From the NCBI RefSeq assembly GCF_027409185.1, contig NC_084463.1:46974407-47038406 (forward strand): a DNA stretch of 64,000 nucleotides, written 5' to 3'. The notes below the pieces were generated by a model, which worked only from the letters and a program-made list of their open reading frames with translations, was not told the origin of the DNA and searched no databases. The position numbers and the translations under genes are program-made. This DNA comes from Cynocephalus volans. Lineage: Eukaryota; Chordata; Mammalia; Dermoptera; Cynocephalidae. Below, in pieces: positions 41,561 to 52,614 of the stretch (its first letter is position 1; every line of letters begins with the position of its first letter).

Positions 41561-41784
41561 TGTATATCCTTTGTTTTTTGTGAGTTTTCTTTCTTTGCCT
41601 CTTTTCTTTTTGGCACATAATATTTTTTTTAATGATAAATATTTTTTGAAAAACAACTTATCTGTGATACAAGTGCCCAGTAATAAAAACATATATCCTT
41701 GGAAATGTACTTTAACTCCCAAATTTAGATGGAACAGATTATACCAATCACCTCCTTCAACGTTTTTTTTGAAGATATGAGTCA

Positions 41785-41860
41785 CAGTTCCCTAAGAAGT
41801 TAAGCCACTTGGATAAAGTCACCCATCCAGTAAGTAGCAGTCAGGATCCAATGGTGGTAG
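41785..41860 (+). mobile_element. MIR fragment
   Basis: AGTTAAGCCACTTGGATAAAGTCACCCATCCAGTAAGTAGCAGTCAGGATCC resembles the MIR core (AGGTTAAGTAACTTGCCCAAGGTCACACAGCTAGTAAGTGG...). The following 41861-42300 may be other ancient repeat sequence, which I cannot assign. Confidence 0.6.
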
Positions 41861-42307
41861 AATTATCTCTTCCTTAAATCTGCTGCATTTTAAAATTATT
41901 CATCTCCTCTAATAGCATCACCCTCCACTATGGCCAAGCCAGAACAAGAATAACACTTTGAGCACTCTGTCTACTTCTCTGCCCACTTGCTGTCAATGCC
42001 AAAGTCCTATCCATTGTGTCTCCTGGCAATTCTTGATTGCAGCTGTTTAGTTTGACCCTTGTGTAACACTACCTTGTTAAAACCTCTAGTGATTATTTCC
42101 TGCTTTACTGTGATAGTATTGTAATCTCCCGCCTCTAGTCTGGCTTTCTCAATTCCATTTCAACAGAAATTCTTCCAAAATGCACACTTGATCATGAAGC
42201 CACTGCATTGCTCATGGATCCAGGTTGCAATTCCATAACATGGCACACACATCCCTGCATCATCGTGACTCTACCTGCCTTGTTTCTTGCCACTTTGCAC
42301 CCTGCTT

Positions 42308-42685
42308 GGGTTGAATGTCCCTCCAAAACTTTGTCCCCACTGTGACAGTGTAAGAGGGTGGCAAATCCTACTATGGTAATTGCAAGGTGGAGCCTTGAAG
42401 AGATAGTTTGATTTTAGGACCATAACTAGTGAATGGATTTAAAAGGTGGTCAGGGTGTTGTTCTGAGGACTTTAAAAGGAGAGTGAATGAGAAACTATCC
42501 CTCTCTCTGCCCCACTATCTACTGCCATGTGAGACCCCTGGTTCATTGTCATCACCCCCAAGACCCTCCCCAGAAGTGTTCCCTGGACTTTGGACTGTCT
42601 AATCTCTGAAGCTGTAAATAATAAATTTCACTTTCTTAAAAATTACTCAGTTCTGTATATTTTGTTATAAGCAACAGAAATGAAC
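42308..42685 (+). mobile_element. MaLR LTR (same subfamily as 55666-56141)
   Basis: Contains CAAATCCTACTATGGTAATTGCAAGGTGGAGCCTTGAAGAG, TAGTGAATGGATTTAAAAGGTGGTCAGGGTG and CTTTAAAAGGAGAG. Each is shared with the LTR at 55666-56141. It ends with the poly(A) region (AATAATAAATTTCACTTTC) and GTTATAAGCAACAGAAATGAA. Confidence 0.75.
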
Positions 42686-42689
42686 ACCC

Positions 42690-45060
42690 CCTCTTTAGTT
42701 ACTCTTGCTTTTTTCTTTTGTGGTTTGATGGTTTTCTGTAGTGGTACGCTTTGAATATTTTAGTTTTATTTTTTGTGTATCTTTTATAAAATTTGGCTTT
42801 GTAGCCCTGAGGCTTACATAAGGCATTGTATAACATGCTACTTGAAGTTGATAACAATTTAGTTTTGATAGCATACGCAAACTACACTTTTACTCTCCCT
42901 CGCTCCCTATTTTGTGGGGGTTTTTTTTGTCAAAATTTGTATATTTCTATAGTTTGTATACATTTATAAGATATTGTAGCTATAGTTGTTCTTAATATTT
43001 TTCTTTTAACTTTTATACTAGACATACAATTTATTTAACAATTGCCATTACATTACAATGGTTTTGAATTAAACTAGATATTTATTTTTGCTGGTGAGCT
43101 TTATATCTTCATGTGTTTTCATGTTACTAATTAACATCCTCTTTTATCAGCTTGAAGAATTCCCTTTAGCTCTTTTGTAAGAAAAGTCTAGTGGTGATAA
43201 ATTCCTTCAGCTTTGGTTGTCTGAGAAAATCTTTCTCTTCATTTTTGATGAACAGGATTGCTGAATATAGTATTCTTGACTGGCAATATTTTTCTTTCAT
43301 GATCTTATTTTATTATTTATTTATTTATGAATATTCATGAGATACAAAGCTAATTGTCAACCCCTCATGCCCATGATGTGAGGCCAGATTCAGACTGGAA
43401 GCATACCCATTACCAGAGTACTTTTGTACCTCATGTTCCCCACCAAATTATCCCCCAACCTCCCTCCCCTTCCCCCTTTCCCCCCACTCCACTTTGCAGC
43501 CCTAGGAATGTCCCCTCCCTCTGTAAGACCAACACACTCCTGTGGTCTTTCTTTCCTTCCTTCTTTCTCTCTTAGCTCCCACATATGAGTGAGCACATGA
43601 AGTATTTATCCCTCTGTGCTTTGCTTATTTCACTCAACATAAGTTTCTCCAGGTTCATCCATGTTGTTGCAAATGGGAGTATTTCATTCTTTTTATGGCA
43701 GAGTGGTATTCCTTTGTGTAGATATACCAGTTTCCTTATCCAGTCATCCATCGATGGATATTTAGGCTGGTTCCATATCTTGGCTATTGTGAACAGAGCT
43801 GTGATGAACATGGGAGTGCCGGTATCCCTTTGACGTGATGATTTCCATTCCTCTGGGTATATACCCAGAAGTGGGATTGCTGGATCAAATGGAAGCTCTA
43901 CCTGTAGTTGTTTGAGAAACGTCCATACTGTTTTTCATAATAGTTGTACTAATTTACAGTCCCACCAACAGTGTAGGAGTGTTCCCTTCTCTCCACATCC
44001 TCGCCAGCATTTGTTATGCACCGTCTGTTTATAGCCAGTCTAACTGGGGTGAGGTGGTACCTCAATGTAGTTTTACTTTGCATTTTACTGATGACTAATG
44101 ATGAGCATTTTTTCATGTATCTGTTGGCCATTTGTATGTCTTCCTTTGAAAAATGTCTAAACTCCTTTGCCCATTTTTTAATTGAGCTATTTGTTATTTT
44201 ACTGTATAATTGCTTGAGTTCTATGTATATTTGGATATTAATCCCTTGTCAGATGCATTGTTAGAAAAAATTTTCTCCCACTCTGTAGGTTGTCATTTCA
44301 CTCTGTTGATTGTTTCCTTATATGTGCAGAAGCTTTTTAGTTTGATATCATTCCTTTTTTTTTTTTTTTTTTTTTGCTGCTTGTGCTTTCAGGCTCATGT
44401 TCATAAAGCCTGTACCCAGACCTGATTGCTGAAGTGTTTCATCTGTATTTGGTCCACAAGGTTCTTGCTAAAGAAATTTGCTGATAGTTTTATAGAAGTT
44501 CCTTTGTACGTAAAAGGCACTTTTCCATTGCTGATTCTAAATTTTCTTTTTGTGTGTAAGTTCTCAAAGTTTGATTGTGATGTGTCTCACTGTGTGTGGA
44601 TCTCTTTGGATTTATCTTATTGAGTATTCCTTGAGATTCCTGGATGCAGATTTCTATTTTCTTTCCAAGGCTTCAGAAGTTTTCTGCCATTTTCTTAAAA
44701 TAAATTTTTTGAAAAATATTTTAAATATACATATTTTTGTTTCTCTAGCTCTTCTTCTGGCACACCAATCATATGCAAATTGCTTCACTTGATGGTGTGC
44801 CATGAGTCTTTTAAGCTGTGTTTACTCTATTTATTTATGCTCCTCAATTGAATGATTTTCAGTAATTAGTCTTCAAGTTAACTGATCCACACTTCTGTTT
44901 TTTTCTAGTGTGCTGTTGATCCCTTCTGTTGAAATTTTCAGTTCATTTATCATTTCCTTCGGCTCTCTACTTTCTGTTTTTTCTTTGCTGAAATACTCAG
45001 TTTGCTCATGCCTTTTTCTCCTGATTTCTGTGAGCATCCTTATTACCAATACATATACTT
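42690..45060 (-). mobile_element. LINE-1 sequences, antisense
   Basis: Old antisense L1 from about 42690 to 43300, then a better-preserved L1 3' portion from about 43310 to 44420: TGAGATACAAAGCTAATTGTCAACCCC, GTTCATCCATGTTGTTGCAAATGGGAG, TGGGTATATACCCAGAAGTGGGATTGCTGGATC. Further old antisense L1 follows to about 45060. A T-homopolymer lies at 44357-44375. Frames are broken. Confidence 0.75.
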
Positions 45061-45061
45061 T

Positions 45062-45415
45062 TGAAATTATGATGGTGTTACGTCTTGATAAATCCATCAT
45101 AATTTGAAAATATTATAAGATGAAAATGCATTTAATACACTGAACCTATTGAACATCACGTTAGCCTAGCCTACATTAAACATGCTCAGAGTACTTATGT
45201 TAGCCTACATTTGAGCAAAATCATATAACACAAAGCTTATTTTATAATAAAGTATTCCATATCTCATGTAATATATGAATACTGTACTGAAAGTAAAAAA
45301 CAGAATGGTTCTATGGCTCTAAGCACAATTTCTACTGAATGTTTATCACTTTCACATCATCTTAAAGTTGAAAATTTGTAACTCCAACTATCATAGGTCA
45401 GGCACCATCTTTATT
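45062..45415. mobile_element. Tigger-type MITE
   Basis: GTGTTACGTCTTGATAAATCCATCATAATTTGAAAATATTATAAGATGAAAATGCATTTAATACAC, TTAGCCTAGCCTACATTAAACATGCTCAGAGTACTTA and GAATACTGTACTGAAAGTAAAAAACAGAATGG are recognisable from a Tigger-family non-autonomous element. Ends are degraded, so the boundaries are approximate. Confidence 0.75.
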
Positions 45416-45751
45416 TTGAATTCCTTTTTGGGTATTCTGCATATCTGCGTTTCATTATGATTGATTTCTGAGGGTTTATCTTGATCTTTTATTTGAAATA
45501 TATTTCTATGGTTTTTTGTAGGCTTTTTTTTCTGTATTTCTCTTTACTTTCTGTGTTGTTTTCTGTACATTTGTTAAGACAGTTACCTTTCCCAGTCTTG
45601 TCAGACTGGCCTCATATAGAAGAAGAATTTTACCAGTTCATACCACCAGAGATTCTAAGGTGCCTCTGAAATTTGTGTTTGTTTGAAATGCTGTCTCAAT
45701 TTTTGATGGCCCCCAGCAGATCAGAATGTACCATGTCCTGTCACTACATTG

Positions 45752-46255
45752 TTAAGGTTCCCCAAAGAAACAGACAATAGAATACATGAAAGTGCTACAT
45801 CTGATGAGGTCCTTATTGTTCATGGTGGTGACTCTCTAAAGTGAGAAATGCAGGGTGTCACATGACCAAATGGCTAAGCAAGAGAGAGCTAATCTGTTTG
45901 CTTGCTTTTTTTTTTATTGGCCTGTGTCTTTTTTTATTTTTTTTTATTTTTTGGTGTTTGGCCAGTACTTGGATTTGAACCCTTGACCTTGGTGTTACAA
46001 GTTGGCACCGTAACCAATCAAGCTAATCAGCCAGCCCACACTTGCTCTCCTTATACAGCCATCAGAACCACCATGCTCATTACTCCATAAATGGATCAAT
46101 CCATTCATAAGGGCATAATCCTCACAATCTAATTACTTCTTAGAGGCCCCACCTTTTAATTACCATAATAGGATTTCCCACCCTCTGAACACTGTCACAG
46201 TGGGAATTAAGTTTCTAAAACAGGAACCTTTAGAGGGAAAATTCGATCCATAGAA
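45752..46255 (-). mobile_element. MaLR-like LTR, antisense, split by a SINE
   Basis: The right half (CCCCACCTTTTAATTACCATAATAGGATTTCCCACCCTC...CACTGTCACAGTGGG) is the reverse complement of the block found sense in the LTRs at 42308 and 55666. The left half lies at 45752-45904. A tRNA-derived SINE sits between. Confidence 0.6.
45905..46038 (-). mobile_element. Monomeric tRNA-Ile-like SINE, antisense
   Basis: On the minus strand: GGCTGGCTGATTAGCTTGATTGGTTACGGTGCC (A-box region), AACACCAAGGTCAAGGGTTCAAATCC (B-box), then an A-rich tail seen here as T runs at 45906-45950. A single tRNA unit, unlike the dimeric copies near 11.8-12.2 kb. It resembles tRNA-Ile more closely than they do. Confidence 0.8.
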
Positions 46256-46289
46256 GGGACTGATTTTTGTTGTTGTTGTTTGTTTGTTT

Positions 46290-47035
46290 TCAGAGTCATT
46301 TTCTTTTTCTCCTCCTCCTTAGCTTTATTGAGTTATAATTGATAAACAAAACTTGTATACATTTAAGGTGTATAATGTGATGATTGATATACATATACAT
46401 TGTGAAATCATTATTACAGTCAAGCTGACTAACACAAACATCACCTCACATTGTTACCTTTTCTTCGTGGTAAAAACATTAAGATCTACTCTCTTAGCAA
46501 ATTTCAAGTATACAATACAGTACTATTAAGTATAGTCACCATGATGTACATCAGATCTCCAGTATTTATTCATCTTATAAGTGAAGGTTTGTACTCTTTG
46601 ACCCACATCTCCCATTTCCTCTAACAATTAAAAATAGAAGTACCGTATTATCCAGTGATTCCACTATGGGGCATATATATCCCAAGAAACTGAAATCGAT
46701 AAGAAGAAGAGATATTTGAACCCAATGTTTCTTGCAGCATTATTCACAACAGGCAAGACAGGGAAACAGTCTAAGTGTCCATCAACAGATGAATGGATGA
46801 AGAAATGCAATATACACACACAGTCGAATATTACTCAGCCATGAAAAAGAATGAAATCTTGTCACTTGTGACAACATGGATGAACCTAGAGGACATTATG
46901 CTGAGTGAAATAAGCCAGGTACAGAAAGACAAGTATCACATGACCTCACTCATATGTAGACTCTAAAAAAGTCAAACTTATAGAAGCAGAGAGTAGAATG
47001 GTGGTTACCAGAGCTTGTGGGGGTGGGGGTTGGGG
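46290..47035 (+). mobile_element. Old L1 fragments (3' region)
   Basis: About 46640-47035 is sense L1 3' ORF2/UTR text: GTGTCCATCAACAGATGAATGGATGAAGAAATGC, TATTACTCAGCCATGAAAAAGAATGAAATC, AAGACAAGTATCACATGACCTCACTCATATG. The left 46290-46620 (GCTTTATTGAGTTATAATTGATAAACAAAACTTG...) is probably another old L1 3' UTR piece of uncertain orientation. Confidence 0.7.
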
Positions 47036-47519
47036 GTAGGAAGATGTTGGTCACAGAGGACAGATTTGGTTTTGCATCAGCTCTTCTGGTGGGAAGATTT
47101 ACTGTGAGGGTCTCTATGGAGGAAGGCCAGACAGTCAGAACCCAGGCCTCTCTGAAACATGGGGTCTCCCTAGACCCACAGATGACCCTGGGCCTGAGGG
47201 TAGGTGACTGGAGTCCTAATTCCTCCCTGCGAGGCCCACCAGGACTTCCACCAGGGTGAAGGGAGTGGGTGAGTTTTCAGAAGCATTGTTTTAGCTGGGC
47301 ACTTGGACTGTCCCTCCAGGGAGGGCTGCAGCCACAGGAGAACACAGAGGAGCGAGCACAGAGGCTGAGCCATGGAGGAGGAGGAGCTGCAGCACAGACC
47401 TGAACACACACGCATGTGCACACATGCAAACGCACATGGTGCATGTGCTTCAGCACCACCTATGGCTCTCCAGGGCCCCACTCCCGGGGAAGGGCTCTCC
47501 TTCCAGCCCTTTCCTTCCT

Positions 47520-47735
47520 CACCAGCATTATGGTCTGAATGTTACTGTGCCCTCAAATTGATGGGTTGAAATCCTCACTCTCCACCCCCCAAGGTGATGG
47601 TGTTAAGAGGTGGGGTCTTTGGGAGGTGATTAGGTCATGCCATAAGCCCCCATGATGGGGTCAGTGTTCTTCTAAAAGAGACCTCAGGAGCTCCATCACC
47701 CCCTTTCCACCACATGAGGACACAGGGCCCTCACC
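47520..47735 (+). mobile_element. MLT1-like MaLR LTR fragment
   Basis: ATTATGGTCTGAATGTTACTGTGCCC, TGATGGGTTGAAATCCT, AGGTGGGGTCTTTGGGAGGTGATTAGGTCATG and CCACATGAGGACACAGGGCCCTCACCAGA. This is clear MLT1-type LTR text; the 3' half is missing. Confidence 0.75.
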
Positions 47736-48479
47736 AGAGGTGGGGGTGCCATCAAGGACATGGAGCCCCCTGGTGCTGGCTCAGGATGGGGAGAAGCCTG
47801 GAGGCTCAGAGCAGCCCCCAGTCCCCAGCTGCTGGAGGTCACTCCCTCCCCTCCTTCCAGCCTCTGGGGCTTGCTCAGGCTTTTCCCTCCTACAGCCCCA
47901 GCCATCCTCCCACACCGGCCAGACCCCTGCCCAGCTGGCCCTTCTCATGGCACCAGCAACCACCCAGAGATGCAGGGTATAGGGCACAGAGGGAGCTTTC
48001 CTCCTCCTTCAGCCCTGGGCCTGGTGGGTTGGGGGGTTGCCCCTCCATGGGAAAGGCCACAGGGCTCCCACCAGGTGGCCCCATCTGGCTCCTAGTGAGG
48101 CCCTTTTGCTGAGTAAAACCCTCCCTCCCTGAGTGGGGCTTGGCCAGCATCCTGTCCACACTGATCCCTGAGCCTGGGACATGGGGTGGGAGGAGCGGGC
48201 AGGGAACAGCCCCTGCTGGGGTGAAGCATGTGCGTGCTGTCAGCACCACCTTCCCCACCCCATCCCTCCACCCTGGGTGGGCTGGGTTATCATGGGATCC
48301 CCACTCCCACTAAAAGATGCCACGGAGACCCAGCCATGCTGAAGGCGGCCAGGTGGGACAGGGTTGGCCAGTGAGGGCAGGACCAAGAAACCCCACCACC
48401 ACAGGTGTGGCTGGGCAGAGCAGAGCTGACCCGGGGTCCTGCGCTTGGCTCCCCACTACCCTCTTCCCACCAGACCCCA

Positions 48480-48665
48480 GGATGCTCAGTTGCTGGGTCC
48501 CCCTTGGAGGGTAGCCATGCATCCCCCTGGGTGTTCTAAGTGGGTCCCCCGGGTGGCCCTGGGTTTCATTTGGGGGTGGTCCTGGTTCTCACTTGGAGGT
48601 GATCCTGAGTCCCTGTGAGGGTCCATTATGGGTTCCCCTTGGAGGTGGTCCCAGGCAAGTCTCCT
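48480..48665. repeat. Degenerate short tandem repeat (about 35-bp units)
   Basis: Successive motifs GGTCCCCCTTGGAGGGTAGCC, TTCATTTGGGGGTGGTCCTGG, CTCACTTGGAGGTGATCCTGAG and TTCCCCTTGGAGGTGGTCCCAGG suggest four or so diverged units. No coding sense. Confidence 0.45.
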
Positions 48666-51600
48666 GGTTCCTCAGGCTACTTCCTGCTCTGATTTCTAGG
48701 ATGCTGGTCTGAGAAGAGGTCCGGGCCAGCCCACATCATTTCTGGGGCACACAGGCATGCTCCTTTCCCTGGCTCTGCCCCCAGCCTCTGTCCTTTGCCC
48801 TCCTAGGGCCAAGGCTGAAACAAATCCTGGACAATGACAACCGGGCTATTATGGAGCTGGGCAATGGCTGGCCTGGCCAGCACTGGAGTTGGGGAGGAGG
48901 TGGACCCAGCCATCTCCAGCTGATGGTGTCAGCCTGTTCTTTCATCCCCTTCTAGCCTGAGGACTGGCTGGAGTGTGGGTTGCCGGGGAAACCTGTCAGT
49001 CCTGGGTCCCCAAGGGAGGTGAGACCCAGCAGTAACCCACCCACCTGTGCCCCTGGTCTGGGCATTGTCCAAAGGCCCCTGTATAGACAGGAATGGAGGC
49101 AGAGGGCCCGGTCAGGTGGGGGCCATCCTGTGCCCCTAGAGGGCAGTTCCACTAAAGGTCATGGCTCTGGGAACTCAGAGACCTTTGTGTCAGATCAGGC
49201 TGTGCAGCTCCCTGGGGTGGGGGCTGGGAGGGTTTCCAGACTCTGCTACACCAGTGACACAGAGCTGGGGCCTCACTTGGGAAAGGAGCTGCCAGCCCAG
49301 CCTGGGGCTGGGAGCAGTGGGGCCAGCATGGGGCACCCCTTGCCCTGCAGGGCTGACCCCTGCTCTGAGGGTGGCCTGGGGTTGGGAGTCCCTGCCCCCA
49401 GCCCTGCTGAGATAGATGCCTGCTGACTACTGGGGCTACTTTGGGCCTGCAGGCTCAGTGGAGGGGACAGCCAGAGGGGCACTGACACCTGGCTCCAGGA
49501 AAGAATTTCCCCTGGAGTGTGGAAAGCCGACAGCCCAGAGGTCTAAGGTGAGGCACAGCCTGGGGACCTGCCCTTGGAAGTCCATTCTGGAAGGGTGAGG
49601 GGGCAACAGGCCACTGCGGAGTCCACCTCCAGGTGGTGAGGAGACAGGGAGGGCTGGTGAGGTGGTCTTCGGGCTGCCAGGATCTACAAGCCACCTCCCA
49701 CTCTGGGCTCATTGGGGAAAATGGTCCCTTCAAGGACCAGAGAGTGGCAAAATTCTGTAAAAGTGAGGGCTGAGGGGCTATGGGCAGGTTGTGGGCCAGC
49801 TGCAGGGGCTACTGGGCTCCAGAGTGTAACCCAGGTGTGTGTTGGGGGTGGTCCCTGAACCCCAGGCAGGGCTGGACCAAGGGCCCTGGCATGAGGCCTC
49901 CAAGGCGCTGAGGAACCCAAGAGCAGTCTGTGGGGAGCAGCCTCTCCAGCAGACACCTGAGACAGGAAGGGGCTTTCCTGGGAGGCTGGGGGCTGAGGTC
50001 CTGGCCTCAGTTTGTTCCTGTTGTGCCCATGAGGTTGCAAGTCTGCAGCCTACAGCCCGAAACATGGCAGGGAGGGAGGGGCCCCTGCAGATCCCCGTGC
50101 CTGGAGGGCTTTCCTAGGAGCTGCAGAGGTGGCCTTGGGTAGCCCCCTCCTCTCCTGGCCTCTGTTTTCTCATCTGTACATGGGTGTCAGGGAAGAAAGG
50201 CAGCTCCTGAGTCCTCAAATGTATATGTCACAAGCCTCTCTCTGGCCTCAGGCCTGCTCCCCTCAGGATGGGGAGCCCTGACTGGCAGGGGTGCTGTGAG
50301 GCTGTCATACCTGGGTGAGTACCCTCGGATGCCCTGGTCTGCCTCGTGGATGGTGGGTTGTGCTGGGCCTGCCGCCAGACAGCAATGCACTTGTGGTAGG
50401 AATGCAGGCCCTGGGCAGGTAGCAGGCCCTCAGCACCATCCCTGGGGGTCTACGAGGACCTCACAGTCTCCATCCACTTTTGCCTGGCCAGGGTCAGCCT
50501 GTTTACCTGCTGAGGGCTGGGGTCAGGTCCCCTTCAGCACGTGCGGTGACAGGAGCTCCCTGCCCCATCCCTGTCCTGTCCCAGAGAAGCTGCCCCCACA
50601 CATTCACTCATGTATCATCTGCCATAGCCCCCACCTGCTCTGGCCAGGCCAGCTCAGACTGTGGGTGCAGTGGGAGCAGGGAGAGGATGCCCTGTCCTGC
50701 TTTTGGGGAGCCCACAGACTGACCTATGATTTTGGGGAGTGCTGGGAAGAGCTCAGGGTTCCTGGAGGGCTGATGTCAAAGTAGCCCGGGTGATGCCCAT
50801 GGAGGTGGACCTCCAGAAGGGACTAAAGTCAGGTCCTGCCTGGTCCCAGAGCTGCCAGGCCTGGCAGGAGTGAGGGTAAGGTTGGGGATAGAGGTGCTGA
50901 CCACACAGTGAGTCAGGAGACTTGTCTGGGCTCAGCCTCCTCGAAGGAAATTAAGGGGGATTAGGCACCTGAATCACAGGACTAGGGCTGTACAGCCCAG
51001 GAACATGGGCTCGGCTCCTTCCACAGTGGGCAGCCCAGGCCCAGAGATGGGAGGCTCCAGCCTGAGGGAGGGCCACGTAGGTGGGTCTCAACAGTGAGTT
51101 TGTTGTGTGTGCCGGGAGTGCAGGGAGTTAAAGCTTGTCGGCTAACCTGGTGCCCATGGGGCCTGCTCCTGCCTGTTGTTTTTACAGAAGACCTGGGGCA
51201 GGCTGGGAACAGCCTCGCCTCACACACCTGCACCAGGGGACGCTGGTTGGTGGGGCTCCGCCTGGGGTGGGCAAAAGCCAGCACCATCTGAGAGGACCCA
51301 GGCATCCAGCCCCACCCTGCAAGGGGCCCAGCTGGCAGAGTTGTGGCTGGGAACTCGGAGTGAGCAGGCCACTCACAGCCCACAGGTTGGGTCCCACTAG
51401 CACCACCCACCTGGTCTCAATCTGGACGTCCCCCATTCTTCCAGGGGATGTCACTGGCTTGCCAGCTCCAGACCTCGGGATCTTCCAGCTGTCCTCTGCA
51501 GCCACACCACTGACAGTGTGCTGCCCTCAACCCTCCCTGCCCTGACCCGGGGTCCAGGCCCTGTGGAGGTATAAGAAGGACAGGAGTGGGTGCTCACAGC

Positions 51601-52402
51601 AAAGAGGCAGGGGAGTGGGCAGCCAAGTAGGCTGGGGGTGCTTGTGTTGTTGGGAGGACCCCCGTCTTGCTGGGTGGGGGGTCTCCATTTCTTCTCTGCT
51701 CATTGATGAAGACTGTGCCCTCTGGGGTCAAGGGGAGGTGGGGACCCTGTGGAACAGGCGAGGCCCGCCCTGGCTCAGGGCAGCTGCAGGTGGGACAGAC
51801 CCCTTGTTGGAGGCTGGAGGGGCTGCGCGAGAGGAGGCAGCAAGAGCCAGCACCCACCGTTGGCCTGCCATGCCCAGGCCTTTCGGGGCTCAGCCGGCCT
51901 CCCCATTCCTGTGGGGGACACATAGGCAAATTGAAGCTTGAAACTCTGGATGGCAGCAGTGCATGGGGCAGGAGACAGGACACCCAAGCAGACAGTGGCG
52001 CATGGTGCACCAGGCAGGTCTGGGTGAGGAGGTGCAGCACAGCAGGCAGCAAAGGGCGCCATTGAGAAGGAGGGTCCACCTGCTTGCAGAGGGCTCTGGG
52101 TTGGGGACAGGTGCTCAAGTGGACCTCCAGCTAGGACAGTGGGACTCAAGCTGGGGGAAAGGGCAGAGGGACAAGATCACCTACCGGTTAGAAGAACCCC
52201 TTTGAGGTGGGAGTGCCAGAGCCCAGCAAGGGACAGACCCTCACTTCTGGACTGTGGGGCCACTGGGCGGTGCTTCCTGTGTGTGTGTGTGATTGGGGGG
52301 TGAGGGGCAGGGGTGGGGTGTGTGTGAGACCAGCTGGGGAGGAAGGACACTCCGAGGAGTCCACCTTGGGTTAAACTGCTTTCTCCAGGCGGCACCGCAT
52401 AA

Positions 52403-52580
52403 GGAAGGAGGCCGGGTGGGGCACAGGCAGGGGGTTGGGGGGTCGCTGTGCATTCAGTGTCCATCCCCATTGACACTGTGACCTACCCCTCGGGAAGGAG
52501 GCCAGGTGGGGCACAGGCGGGGGGTTGGGGGGTCGCTGTGCATCCGGGGTCCATCCCCATTGACACTGTGACCTCCCCCT
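52403..52580. repeat. 90-bp tandem duplication just upstream of the obscurin-like pseudogene
   Basis: GGAAGGAGGCC(G/A)GGTGGGGCACAGGC begins at 52403 and again at 52493. Each unit continues through GGGTCGCTGTGCATYC..., GTCCATCCCC and TTGACACTGTGACCT. Two near-identical copies in direct tandem, separated by exactly 90 bp. Confidence 0.9.
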
Positions 52581-52614
52581 CACGCCGGTGCTGGTCCCTG
52601 CCCCGGCCATCACC

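Larger units (their letters stand above)
47036..52400. other. GC-rich, mostly single-copy region without a recognised gene
   Basis: High GC content makes many open frames on both strands, none of which shows a family motif, a consistent splice pattern or repeat-free support. It may be the duplicated upstream or intronic part of the obscurin-like locus that follows, but nothing in the sequence proves it. It includes the LTR piece at 47520-47730 and the short repeats at 48480-48665. Confidence 0.4.

Noticed and set aside
47036..52400. Many overlapping open frames of 60-174 codons on both strands
   Set aside because: GC-rich DNA lowers stop-codon frequency. Frames overlap on both strands and lack family motifs, so I call no gene.
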